A DNA stretch of 21,888 nt, from the NCBI GenBank assembly GCA_017394605.1, contig JAFPXU010000019.1, forward strand, positions 1 through 21,888, given 5' to 3'. Below are positions 15,145 through 21,888 of the stretch, in pieces. The translations under genes were made by a program, and so were the position numbers. Numbering within the stretch: position 1 is the first letter of the stretch; every line of letters begins with the position of its first letter. This DNA is from Clostridia bacterium. Its GTDB lineage: Bacteria; Bacillota_A; Clostridia; Christensenellales; CAG-138. The notes below the pieces were generated by a model. It ran no database searches and was not told where the DNA came from. It was given only the letters and a program-made list of their open reading frames with translations.

Positions 15145-15172
15145 TCCTGTTCCATTCGTGATAATATATAAT
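15145..15172 (+). promoter_or_regulatory. Possible promoter of the lipid-kinase operon
   Basis: A perfect TATAAT (15167-15172) lies in an AT-rich stretch, with only a weak -35 candidate TCCTGT (15145-15150) 16 bp upstream. The leader to the kinase ATG would be about 85 nt. A weak or activator-dependent promoter would fit. Confidence 0.4.
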
Positions 15173-15265
15173 TCGAGGCCGGCTGATGGGGATTGCCACG
15201 GAAACCGCCGGTTCATTTCTCATATCATGATTATTGATAATATTGTGATTCGAAAGGAGCCTTCT

Positions 15266-16117
15266 ATGATCTATTTGTTATTCAATCCAAAGGCGAACAA
15301 TTCCAAAGGAGAACAGGACGCCAGAGAATGGGCGAAAGCGCATAATGTTGACGCCGAGTTCATCAGTCTTCTGGATATTCAGGATATGAAGCGGTATCTT
15401 GACGGCCTTAAGGAAGACGACGAGGTGATTCTGACAGGCGGAGACGGAACGGTAAACTGGTTTGCCAACGACGTGTATGGCTATGAATTCAAAAACAAGG
15501 TTTATTACGCGAAATGCGGAAGCGGAAATGACTTCTGGCGGGACAACGAGGCACGTGCGAAAAACGATAGAATAGACTTGGGTCCGCTTCTGAAGAATCT
15601 GCCGCTGATAACCGTCAATGGGGTTCAGAGACGTTTCCTGAACGGAATCGGTTACGGACTGGACGGAGAAACGTGCAGGGTCGGGGATATTCAGAGGGCG
15701 ACTTCCGACAAGCCGGTCAACTACTCCAGCATTGCCATCAAACTGCTGCTGGGAGGCTATAAACTGAACAAAGCGACCGTCACGGTTGACGGAGTTACGG
15801 AAAAGTACGAGAACGTCTGGCTGGCATCGACGATGAAAGGCCGCTTTTACGGCGGAGGCCTCATGGTCGCTCCCGATCAGGACCGTCTCAATGAAGACGG
15901 ACTGGTTACTTCCGTGACGATATATAAGAAGAGCCGACTGATTACTCTGATGAGATTTCCTTCCCTGAACAAGGGAGAACATGTTCTGAAGAAAGACTGG
16001 GTCACGGTGAAGACCGGGAAAAAGGTAACGGTATCCTTTGAGGAACCCTGCGCGCTTCAGATCGACGGAGACGTAATCGAAAACGTTCTGACCTATACCG
16101 TGGAAACAGGAGTATAA
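15266..16117 (+). CDS. Diacylglycerol-kinase-family lipid kinase (DagK/YegS type)
   Basis: A 283-residue soluble lipid kinase that would transfer phosphate from ATP to diacylglycerol or a related lipid at the membrane surface. Nucleotide-binding motif LTGGDGTVNWFAND (56-69) with the GGDGT signature is at 58-62, the second conserved loop KCGSGNDF at 83-90 (Ser where Thr is more usual), and GGGLMVAPDQDRLNEDGLV at 196-214 matches the C-terminal sandwich domain. Start: the ATG at 15266 has AAAGGAG about 7 nt upstream and gives the family N-terminus (IYLLFNPKA); an in-frame ATG 36 codons earlier has no ribosome binding site. It is first in a run of five plus-strand genes, ending 3 nt before the next start. 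Sphingosine- or other lipid-kinase activity cannot be excluded. Confidence 0.9.
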   Translation: MIYLLFNPKANNSKGEQDAREWAKAHNVDAEFISLLDIQDMKRYLDGLKEDDEVILTGGDGTVNWFANDVYGYEFKNKVYYAKCGSGNDFWRDNEARAKNDRIDLGPLLKNLPLITVNGVQRRFLNGIGYGLDGETCRVGDIQRATSDKPVNYSSIAIKLLLGGYKLNKATVTVDGVTEKYENVWLASTMKGRFYGGGLMVAPDQDRLNEDGLVTSVTIYKKSRLITLMRFPSLNKGEHVLKKDWVTVKTGKKVTVSFEEPCALQIDGDVIENVLTYTVETGV

Positions 16118-16120
16118 CGG

Positions 16121-17653
16121 ATGGATCGTTATGACGTCATAGTAATAGGTGCCGGAAACGGCGGTTTGGCCGCCGCCTGCACCGTTTTAAACGCAGGTAA
16201 AAGCTGCCTGGTGTGTGAAAAACATAATCTGCCCGGCGGATTTGTGACAAGTTTTGTCAGGGGAAGATTTGAGTTTGAAGCATCGCTGCATGAGTTCAAC
16301 GGAATCGGTACGCCGGAGCAGCCAGGAAGTACAAGGGAACTATTTGAAAAGCTTGGTGTCGCGGACAAGATCGAATGGATCCAGCTGAAGGACGCTTACC
16401 ATCTGATATCCAAGGAAGAGGGGTATGACTTTGTTATGCCGTTCGGCTATGAGGCGTTCGCCAAAGCCAACAACAAGCTTCATCCGGACGGGGAAAGATA
16501 TATAAGGGAATTTTTTGCGCTGTGTGAAGAAATCCGGAACGCCATGGCATATATCGGCGAAATGAAAGGGAAACCGGATCCGAAGGTCATGGCGGAACGC
16601 TTCCCCAACTATCTTGCGTGCGGCTCATACTCGGTCAATGAAGCCTTTGAGGCGCTGGGATATCCGAAGGCCATCGTGGACAATCTGAACACCTATTGGT
16701 GCTATCTGGGCGCGGACGGCAACAGCATGAGCTTTCTGCACTATGCCAATATGATTTACAGTTACTTCTCCAAAGGTGCTGCAATTCCGAAACACCGTTC
16801 GCATGAGCTGTCGCTTGCCTTCGAGGAGCGGATCCACGAACTGGGCGGGGAAATCTGGTTCAACAGTGAAGTGACCAATATCCTGACGGATGAAAACGGA
16901 CATGTTAGCGGGATCCGGCTGAGGGACGGCAGGGAGATAGCCAGCCGCCACGTGATCGCCAACTGTTCGCCCCATCTTGTCTACGGGAAAATGATGGATC
17001 CGAAGGCGGTTCCGGAAAGAGCGCGCAAACTAACCAACTTCCGCAAGTTCGCGGGAAGAGGATTTACCGTTTTCATCGGATTGAATAAAACGGCGGAAGA
17101 GCTTGGTCTGAAGGACCATAATTACTTCATCTATGATACGTGCGACAATACAAGACAGTATGCCAGCATGAAAAAACTTTTCAACTCTGCCGCTCAGGCG
17201 ACTGTCTGCCTGAACAACGCTGATCCGGATTGCTCTCCGAAGGGGACCTGTATCGTTTATATGACGACGTTGTTTACCGAGGATGTCTGGAGCAATGTCA
17301 AAGAGGAAGATTATTTCAAGACAAAGAATGAGATTGCCGCGTCCATGATCCTGCGTTTTGAAGAGGCGACCGGAGTCAGTCTTCGCAATCATATTGAAGA
17401 GATTGCTGTTGCGACCCCGCAGACCTATGCGCGTTACTGCGGTCATCCACAGGGCGTGATCTACGGTTATGAATCACAGTATTACGACGGCTTAATGAAC
17501 CGGATTCAGATGGTCGAAGAAGACCGATTCGTTCCGGGACTCAGGATTGGCGGCGGCTACGGGGAAAGACTGCTGGGGTATCCGAGCAGTTATAAATCCG
17601 GAGCAAACGAAGCCGGAAGAACACTAAGGGACATGGCGAAGGGGGGAGACTGA
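16121..17653 (+). CDS. CrtI/RetSat-like FAD-dependent oxidoreductase
   Basis: A 510-residue flavoprotein of the phytoene desaturase / carotenoid isomerase / retinol saturase superfamily, enzymes that add or remove hydrogen on polyene or prenyl lipids. The FAD-binding fold opens the protein: VIVIGAGNGGLAAA (7-19), Glu33, and LPGGFVTSF (37-45). The C-terminal flavin contact is RIGGGYGERLLGYPSSY (around 476-492) followed by a helix containing GANEAGR. No carotenoid synthesis gene (crtB, crtE, crtM) is in the window, so a carotenoid role is not supported; a lipid-tail or prenyl substrate fits the neighbours better. It starts 3 nt after the kinase stop with AGGAG inside the kinase 3' end, and its stop is 1 nt before the next ATG, so all three are translationally coupled. 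Confidence 0.88.
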   Translation: MDRYDVIVIGAGNGGLAAACTVLNAGKSCLVCEKHNLPGGFVTSFVRGRFEFEASLHEFNGIGTPEQPGSTRELFEKLGVADKIEWIQLKDAYHLISKEEGYDFVMPFGYEAFAKANNKLHPDGERYIREFFALCEEIRNAMAYIGEMKGKPDPKVMAERFPNYLACGSYSVNEAFEALGYPKAIVDNLNTYWCYLGADGNSMSFLHYANMIYSYFSKGAAIPKHRSHELSLAFEERIHELGGEIWFNSEVTNILTDENGHVSGIRLRDGREIASRHVIANCSPHLVYGKMMDPKAVPERARKLTNFRKFAGRGFTVFIGLNKTAEELGLKDHNYFIYDTCDNTRQYASMKKLFNSAAQATVCLNNADPDCSPKGTCIVYMTTLFTEDVWSNVKEEDYFKTKNEIAASMILRFEEATGVSLRNHIEEIAVATPQTYARYCGHPQGVIYGYESQYYDGLMNRIQMVEEDRFVPGLRIGGGYGERLLGYPSSYKSGANEAGRTLRDMAKGGD

Positions 17654-17654
17654 C

Positions 17655-18809
17655 ATGATCTTTCAGCGAAGCAAAAACCCCGGGGAAGATATACAGCGCT
17701 TCCTTTCCATGACAGCAAAGCGGCGTCAGCTGATTGATGAAAGCCCCGATGCCCTTCCCGTAGCGGATTATCCGGTCAACCAGCTGTCCAGAACACTGCA
17801 TCCGGGCATGTTCAAGGCCGTGATCGCGAAAAAGGAAAAAGCAGGGAACAATTCCGCAAAGATTACCCTGAAGCCCTTGAACGGCGGACAGTTTCCATAC
17901 TTCCGGGCCGGTCAGTTCATTACTCTGTCCAGCCGGGTCGGCGGCAGCTTTCTGACCAGAGCTTACTCGCTCGCGTCTTCGCCTGCTGAAGCGCTCCGGG
18001 GAATTATGGAAGTCATCGTGCAGGAGAGCGGTCTTTATTCCGGATACCTGATCAGGCAGGCTGAAATCGGGGAAACCGTTACTGTCGGGGAGCCAAGCGG
18101 AGATTTCTATCATGACAGCCTGAGAGACCGGAATCATATTCTTGCCGTAGCGGGAGGCAGCGGTGTCACTCCGTTTCTTTCCATGATGAAGGCGGTCAAG
18201 GAGGGAAGCGAGGATTTCTGCATGACACTGCTCTACGGAGTAAGAACTCTAGGAGACGCGCTGTTTGATCCGGATGACTTCCAGGACGAAAAAATCCGGA
18301 TTGAATTGATCCTTTCGGAAGAAAAGAGGGAAGGCTACCGTCACGGATTTATCGCATCGGATATCTTAAAGGATTATATCGACGGAGAGACCAGCATCTT
18401 CCTGTGCGGACCGGATGCAATGTACCGGTATGTCGGCAGCGAACTGGAGCGACTCGGCATCGATACGTACGCTGTCAGGCGTGAACATAATTCGATTGGC
18501 AGACGCACGGTCGCCGAGGAAAAAGAATTCCTTCTTACGGTTCATATCCGTGATGAGCGGTATATTCTGTCTGCCCGGAACGATGAGACGCTTCTGACAG
18601 CGATGGAAAGAGCCGGGATACCGGCGGTCAGCCGCTGCCGTAGCGGCGTCTGCGGATTCTGCCACAGCAGGCTGATCACGGGTGAGTTCGCCATTTCCAA
18701 TCATGAGGATCACCGGCGGTCAGCAGATGTCAAATTCGGCTACTTGCATCCGTGCTGCAGTTATCCGGAATCCGATATGGAGATCGAGATACCGATTTTT
18801 AACGTATAG
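17655..18809 (+). CDS. Ferredoxin-reductase-like flavoprotein with C-terminal [2Fe-2S] domain
   Basis: A 384-residue electron-transfer protein built like phenol-hydroxylase or vanillate-demethylase reductases. After about 50 N-terminal residues without a recognised fold come an FAD domain (RAYSLAS, 102-108), a NAD(P) domain (GGSGVTP, 167-173; LCGPDAMY, 250-257) and a plant-type [2Fe-2S] domain with Cys328, Cys333, Cys336 (CRSGVCGFC) and Cys367 or Cys368 (HPCC). It should pass electrons from NAD(P)H to a partner, or the reverse. Its start lies 1 nt after the stop of the CrtI/RetSat-like gene, with GGGGGGAG as ribosome binding site inside that gene, so the two proteins are made together and are natural redox partners. 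In oxygenase systems the same architecture feeds an oxygenase, but no oxygenase is nearby. Confidence 0.9.
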   Translation: MIFQRSKNPGEDIQRFLSMTAKRRQLIDESPDALPVADYPVNQLSRTLHPGMFKAVIAKKEKAGNNSAKITLKPLNGGQFPYFRAGQFITLSSRVGGSFLTRAYSLASSPAEALRGIMEVIVQESGLYSGYLIRQAEIGETVTVGEPSGDFYHDSLRDRNHILAVAGGSGVTPFLSMMKAVKEGSEDFCMTLLYGVRTLGDALFDPDDFQDEKIRIELILSEEKREGYRHGFIASDILKDYIDGETSIFLCGPDAMYRYVGSELERLGIDTYAVRREHNSIGRRTVAEEKEFLLTVHIRDERYILSARNDETLLTAMERAGIPAVSRCRSGVCGFCHSRLITGEFAISNHEDHRRSADVKFGYLHPCCSYPESDMEIEIPIFNV

Positions 18810-18827
18810 TCTGAGGGAGACGACGGA

Positions 18828-19490
18828 ATGACGCTGTTTATCATCATCTATCTACTGGCATTGTGCTGCTACTTTTATACGAGAACATCAGGAAACAAGA
18901 AATACAGAGCCATCAATAAATATATTATGGCCACCATGTATCTTGTCTTTGCGTTTGTCACGTTCCACCGCAAATATGAGCTCGTCAGTCATGAGACCAT
19001 CCTTTTGCTCGCTTTATTCCTTGCCTGGATGGGAGACGTCTTTCTGGTTTTCGATTTTGGAAGGGGCGGGGACTTTTTCCTGTGCGGGAATTACGGCTTC
19101 ATTACCTACTATATTGTTACGTTTTATCATAACGGACTGAAGCTGGGCAATTTCTGGTGGGCATTCGTCATAGCGTGGTGCATGCTGACCGGGTTTATTC
19201 TCGGATGCCAATATAAACCCGATGTTTTTAAGCTGGGGAAGATGAGGTGGCCGATGACGCTTTACTTGAGTTCCATTTTTTCGCACGGCATGTGTGGTCT
19301 TGCTGCCATCGTGCTGCTCCCGGGCACCCGTTTTGTAATGATGGGCATCGGCTCACTGCTGTTCATGGTTTCCGACATGATTCTGACGGTCGACCGGTTT
19401 ATCGTGAGAGGAAACAAATGGATCGTCAGAGCAAACAGCCTGACTTATTTTACCGGGCTGCTGCTGATTGTTCTCAGCATGACTTTCTGA
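18828..19490 (+). CDS. YhhN/TMEM86-family membrane protein (lysoplasmalogenase family)
   Basis: A 220-residue integral membrane protein with about eight hydrophobic segments, covering most of its length. The two conserved acidic sites of the family are present: Asp70 in LAWMGDVFLVF and Asp183 in GSLLFMVSDMILTVDRF, followed by SLTYFTGLLLIV. Characterised members (TMEM86A/B and some bacterial YhhN) hydrolyse the vinyl-ether bond of lysoplasmalogens, giving a fatty aldehyde and a glycerophospho-compound; many bacterial members are untested. It follows the reductase by 18 nt with GAGGGAG ahead of the ATG, so it belongs to the same operon. The link with a lipid kinase and lipid oxidoreductase supports a role in lipid turnover, but activity on plasmalogen here is inference. 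Confidence 0.8.
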   Translation: MTLFIIIYLLALCCYFYTRTSGNKKYRAINKYIMATMYLVFAFVTFHRKYELVSHETILLLALFLAWMGDVFLVFDFGRGGDFFLCGNYGFITYYIVTFYHNGLKLGNFWWAFVIAWCMLTGFILGCQYKPDVFKLGKMRWPMTLYLSSIFSHGMCGLAAIVLLPGTRFVMMGIGSLLFMVSDMILTVDRFIVRGNKWIVRANSLTYFTGLLLIVLSMTF

Positions 19491-19597
19491 TAAAGAAAAC
19501 CGCGGACGGGGATATTGATTCTCCGGCATCCCGGCGGTGTCTGCAAACAAAATGGAAGAAACTGTGAAAAACAAGAAGGAAAAGGATCTTTATTAAA

Positions 19598-20899
19598 GTG
19601 GTGCTATCGGCTATAGGAATTCTTGCGGGGATCTTTCTGATTCTGCTCATAACAAACTTGGGGTTTTCCCTTGCGCTTCGCCGCTATATCCGATCGTTCA
19701 AGCCGATTGAGTATAATGAAGAGGATCAGATCGTTCCCGAATTCGACAACGAACTGGGACATTATACGGTACGGACCGACCGGGATCTGAAAGTCATGAT
19801 GCTGACGGATATACATATCGGAGGAGGGTTCCGGAGTTATAAAAAGGATAAAAAAACGGTTTTTGAACTGATTACCATGCTTCAGAAGGAGAAGCCCGAT
19901 TTGGTAATCCTCTGTGGAGACAATGCGTTCGCGGTTCCGGGACCGAAATATCACGGCGGCGGAACGCTCAACAACAACATGGTTGCAAAAGACGTAATCG
20001 AGATATTCGAGCATGAACGCGTATATTACACGACCGTTTTCGGAAATCATGACACGGAGAAGTTCGACTATACGGACCGTATGCATCTCGGAAGGACCTA
20101 CCAGAACGGTAAGCTGAAGTACAGTCTGTTCCGGTCCGAGTTTTCCGATCCGGAAGCGAGACGGCCGAGCGTTACAAATCAGATTCTTGTTGTGAAGAAC
20201 GCAGACGGAAGCATCGGGAAGCTGATCCTTTTGATCGATACGAATGACTATATCGACGGCAGGTTCTCCTCAAGTTTTAACCAGAAATATGATACGATCC
20301 ACGAATCCCAGATCAAATGGGCGCAGAAGGAGATCCTCGCGCTATCTGAAAAAGCCGGTTTGAAAAGCGGAGCGGCATTGAAAACACTGTGCTTTTTCCA
20401 CATTCCGATCGGCGAATATGAGACGGCATACAGGGAACTTACTTCACATGGCTTTGAGGATACGGATTCCAGCTCGTACGTGGGTGGTATCTGGGACGAG
20501 CGGATCAATGCTGAAATAGGAGGCAGAATCTGGTTCGGCGGCTGCTATCGTAAGGATACGGAACCGGAACATGCCGACGGCTTTTTTGAGGCCCTCGGTC
20601 CCGACGGAATCAACACGCTTGAGGCGTGCTTCTGTGGGCATGACCATGTCAACAGCGCCGTGGTCCGGTATAAGGGAGTCTTACTCGGCTACGGACTGTC
20701 GCTGGATAACAATGCGTATAAGGATATCTGGCATTATGGGCTGCAGAGGGGATGCACGGTTTTTACGCTGAAGGACGGCGGCGACTGGTCATATATGCAG
20801 AAAAACGCTTATCTGGACTATAAGATCCCTGCCGACGCTTTTTACCTCGTACGACTAGATGCACATCTTTATCCAAACCATGTTCCAAAAGACCGTTAA
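19598..20899 (+). CDS. Membrane-anchored metallophosphoesterase
   Basis: A 433-residue calcineurin-like phosphoesterase with an N-terminal membrane anchor (about 2-27). Metal-ligand motifs: LTDIHIGG (Asp71, His73), LCGDNA (Asp108), FGNHD (Asn150, His151), FFHIP (His268) and CGHDH (His348, His350), so the two-metal centre is complete. The substrate (phospholipid head group, nucleotide or phosphoprotein) is not shown. The start is uncertain: two adjacent GTG codons at 19598 and 19601 lie 12 nt after AAGGAAAAGG, slightly far, and no in-frame ATG exists after the upstream stop at 19565; an ATT at 19592 is closer to ideal spacing but rarer. It follows the YhhN-family gene by 107 nt without a terminator and ends the operon. 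Confidence 0.88.
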   Translation: MVLSAIGILAGIFLILLITNLGFSLALRRYIRSFKPIEYNEEDQIVPEFDNELGHYTVRTDRDLKVMMLTDIHIGGGFRSYKKDKKTVFELITMLQKEKPDLVILCGDNAFAVPGPKYHGGGTLNNNMVAKDVIEIFEHERVYYTTVFGNHDTEKFDYTDRMHLGRTYQNGKLKYSLFRSEFSDPEARRPSVTNQILVVKNADGSIGKLILLIDTNDYIDGRFSSSFNQKYDTIHESQIKWAQKEILALSEKAGLKSGAALKTLCFFHIPIGEYETAYRELTSHGFEDTDSSSYVGGIWDERINAEIGGRIWFGGCYRKDTEPEHADGFFEALGPDGINTLEACFCGHDHVNSAVVRYKGVLLGYGLSLDNNAYKDIWHYGLQRGCTVFTLKDGGDWSYMQKNAYLDYKIPADAFYLVRLDAHLYPNHVPKDR

Positions 20900-20911
20900 C
20901 AGAGAGGGAAA

Positions 20912-20945
20912 AGTCCCCGAAGCAGTCTGTTTCGGGGGCTTTTTG
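20912..20945 (+). terminator. Rho-independent terminator of the lipid-kinase operon
   Basis: AGTCCCCGAA pairs with TTCGGGGGCT (10 pairs including one G-T) around a 9-nt loop, followed by TTTTT. It ends the five-gene run and separates it from the phosphatase gene. Confidence 0.88.
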
Positions 20946-21090
20946 CGTTATAGGCGGTGCCGGCAGCAAAGATGTGCTAATACTTTATGAGAAAAACTCA
21001 TATGGCGGACAGTCCGGCTGGAAAACGGCTGAAACGAAGTGCGGCAAGGCGAAACACGGCAGACGTGCTCTTACAGGAAGGATTTATGAT

Positions 21091-21561
21091 GTGATAAAAG
21101 TGCTTTTTATCTGCCATGGCAATATTTGCCGGAGTCCTATGGCGGAGTTCGTGATGAAAGACATGGTCTGCAGGAGAGACCTTGAGGGCAGATATGAGAT
21201 AGCTTCGGCGGCAACAAGCCGTGAAGAGATCGGCAATCCGGTATACCCTCCTGCCAGGCGGAAGCTTGCCGAAAACAGAATAAGCTGCGCTGGTCATCAT
21301 GCGAGACAGATGACAAGGGAAGATTATCAGCATTATGATTTGATCGTGTGTATGGACCGTAGCAACATCAGGAACGCATACAGGATTACGGAAGGCGATC
21401 CCGAGGGGAAAATCTCTCTGCTTCTGGACTATACCGACCGGGCAGGAGAAGAGGTTGCGGATCCATGGTACACAGGAGATTTTTCCGCAACCTGGCAGGA
21501 TGTGACTGAGGGGTGCGCGGGATTGATCGACAAAACGATACAGCAGGGATGCAGGCGATAA
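21091..21561 (+). CDS. Low-molecular-weight protein tyrosine phosphatase
   Basis: A 156-residue cytoplasmic phosphatase acting on phosphotyrosine or phosphoarginine of proteins. The phosphate loop CHGNICRS (Cys8, Arg14, Ser15) is at the N-terminus as in all family members, and the general acid is Asp124 in ADPWYTGDF. IGNPVYPPARRKL (47-59) is also typical of the family. Start: the GTG at 21091 with AGGAAGG 9 nt upstream gives the standard length; an in-frame extension of 39 codons has no ribosome binding site and no family resemblance. It stands alone after the operon terminator, with no clear promoter seen in the 145 nt before it. In other Bacillota such enzymes counter bacterial tyrosine kinases or arginine kinase, neither of which is in the window. 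Confidence 0.93.
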   Translation: MIKVLFICHGNICRSPMAEFVMKDMVCRRDLEGRYEIASAATSREEIGNPVYPPARRKLAENRISCAGHHARQMTREDYQHYDLIVCMDRSNIRNAYRITEGDPEGKISLLLDYTDRAGEEVADPWYTGDFSATWQDVTEGCAGLIDKTIQQGCRR

Positions 21562-21595
21562 AGCGAAGCTGAAAGCTTATTTCAAACGGATTGAG

Positions 21596-21630
21596 AATCC
21601 CCCGAACACGCAGATTGTTCGGGGGATTTG
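21596..21630. terminator. Terminator between the phosphatase and the right-edge gene
   Basis: A perfect 12-bp stem (AATCCCCCGAAC with GTTCGGGGGATT) around a 9-nt loop, followed on the plus strand by TGTGT. The T-tract is short but the stem is very stable. It lies between two converging genes and may serve both. Confidence 0.75.
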
Positions 21631-21658
21631 TGTAGGCGGCACAGTATCAGATCCCAGA

Positions 21659-21888
21659 TCAGTCGCTGAACACAGCGTCGTAATACGCTTTCATGATTTC
21701 CGCGACCGAATCTGCGGCGCCGACGAGGATCACCTGGCATAGCCCGCGATCCCATCCATAGGAAAACCGGATGTCAGCGGAGTCCTGTATTTTTTTACAG
21801 AAAAATGCCGAGATCGCGTTGCCCTTCGCCACGGAAGAAGGAACATCCAGAATGACGCAGGAACGATCACATTTCTTGTTTCTGTCTG
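21659..21888 (-). CDS. 3' end of an unrecognised gene (partial)
   Basis: An open minus-strand frame enters from the right edge and ends at a TGA, giving 75 C-terminal residues. I do not recognise the family. Visible features: a short hydrophobic strand (SCVILDVPSSVAKGNAI), a middle stretch KKIQDSADIRFSYGWD, a second strand (CQVILVGAADSVAEIM) and an acidic/aromatic end (YYDAVFSD). The alternation of predicted strands and helices looks like a small alpha/beta domain. Codon use resembles the neighbours and the frame ends just before the shared terminator, which supports it being real. There is no start in the window. Confidence 0.6.
   Translation of the reverse strand, partial: DRNKKCDRSCVILDVPSSVAKGNAISAFFCKKIQDSADIRFSYGWDRGLCQVILVGAADSVAEIMKAYYDAVFSD

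Noticed and set aside
16121..17653. Carotenoid biosynthesis cluster
   Set aside because: Only a CrtI-like protein is present; no phytoene synthase or prenyl transferase gene lies nearby, so the general flavoprotein family is all that can be claimed.
20974..21090. Longer start for the tyrosine phosphatase
   Set aside because: Family members begin directly before the phosphate loop, and the GTG at 21091 has the ribosome binding site.

Overview
The window looks like chromosomal DNA of a strictly anaerobic, low-motility-of-content Bacillota (class Clostridia) genome of moderate GC. Reasons: strong AGGAGG-type ribosome binding sites and several GTG starts, sigma-A-like promoters (TTGACA/TATAAT), a class III (oxygen-sensitive, glycyl-radical) ribonucleotide reductase, a lipoprotein-type binding protein, a DUF523 iron-sulfur protein and a YitT-type membrane protein. 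No rRNA, tRNA, CRISPR array, insertion sequence or phage gene was seen. Species cannot be told from the sequence alone.

Layout. (1) 1-5249, minus strand: the first codons of a membrane protein running off the left edge, then a three-gene ABC importer operon (binding lipoprotein, fused double permease, ATPase with a large extra insert) closed by a strong terminator. An extended -10 promoter and a 20-nt palindrome precede the binding-protein gene, and a 9-bp hairpin separates it from the permease gene. (2) 5331-5801, minus: a DUF523/TudS-like [4Fe-4S] desulfidase. (3) 6031-10933, plus: a redox and DNA-precursor block: TlpA-like thioredoxin lipoprotein, NrdG-type radical-SAM activase, NrdD with a glutaredoxin-like domain fused to its C-terminus, and a thioredoxin-reductase-like flavoprotein whose usual NADPH-phosphate motif is missing. 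Two NrdR-like boxes 32 bp apart sit just upstream of the nrdD promoter. (4) 11114-12448, plus: PepC/bleomycin-hydrolase peptidase. (5) 12595-14219: a LysR regulator divergent from a YitT-family membrane protein, sharing a compact promoter/operator region. (6) 14259-14984, minus: a MerR/TipA-type regulator with a textbook 19-bp-spacer promoter and central dyad. (7) 15266-20899, plus: a five-gene run made of a diacylglycerol-kinase-like lipid kinase, a CrtI/RetSat-like flavoprotein, a ferredoxin-reductase-like protein with its own [2Fe-2S] domain, a YhhN/TMEM86 (lysoplasmalogenase family) membrane protein and a membrane-anchored metallophosphoesterase. (8) 21091-21561, plus: low-molecular-weight protein tyrosine phosphatase; then the 3' end of an unrecognised minus-strand gene at the right edge.

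How the genes work together. The nrdG / nrdD-Grx / trxB-like cluster reads as a self-contained anaerobic deoxyribonucleotide system in which the reductant is a built-in dithiol domain rather than formate. The lipid kinase operon is the best candidate for an undescribed system: the combination of a lipid kinase, a polyene/lipid oxidoreductase, a matching electron-transfer protein and a lysoplasmalogenase-family protein suggests membrane lipid (possibly ether-lipid or isoprenoid-lipid) modification. That last reading is inference from family membership and gene order only.
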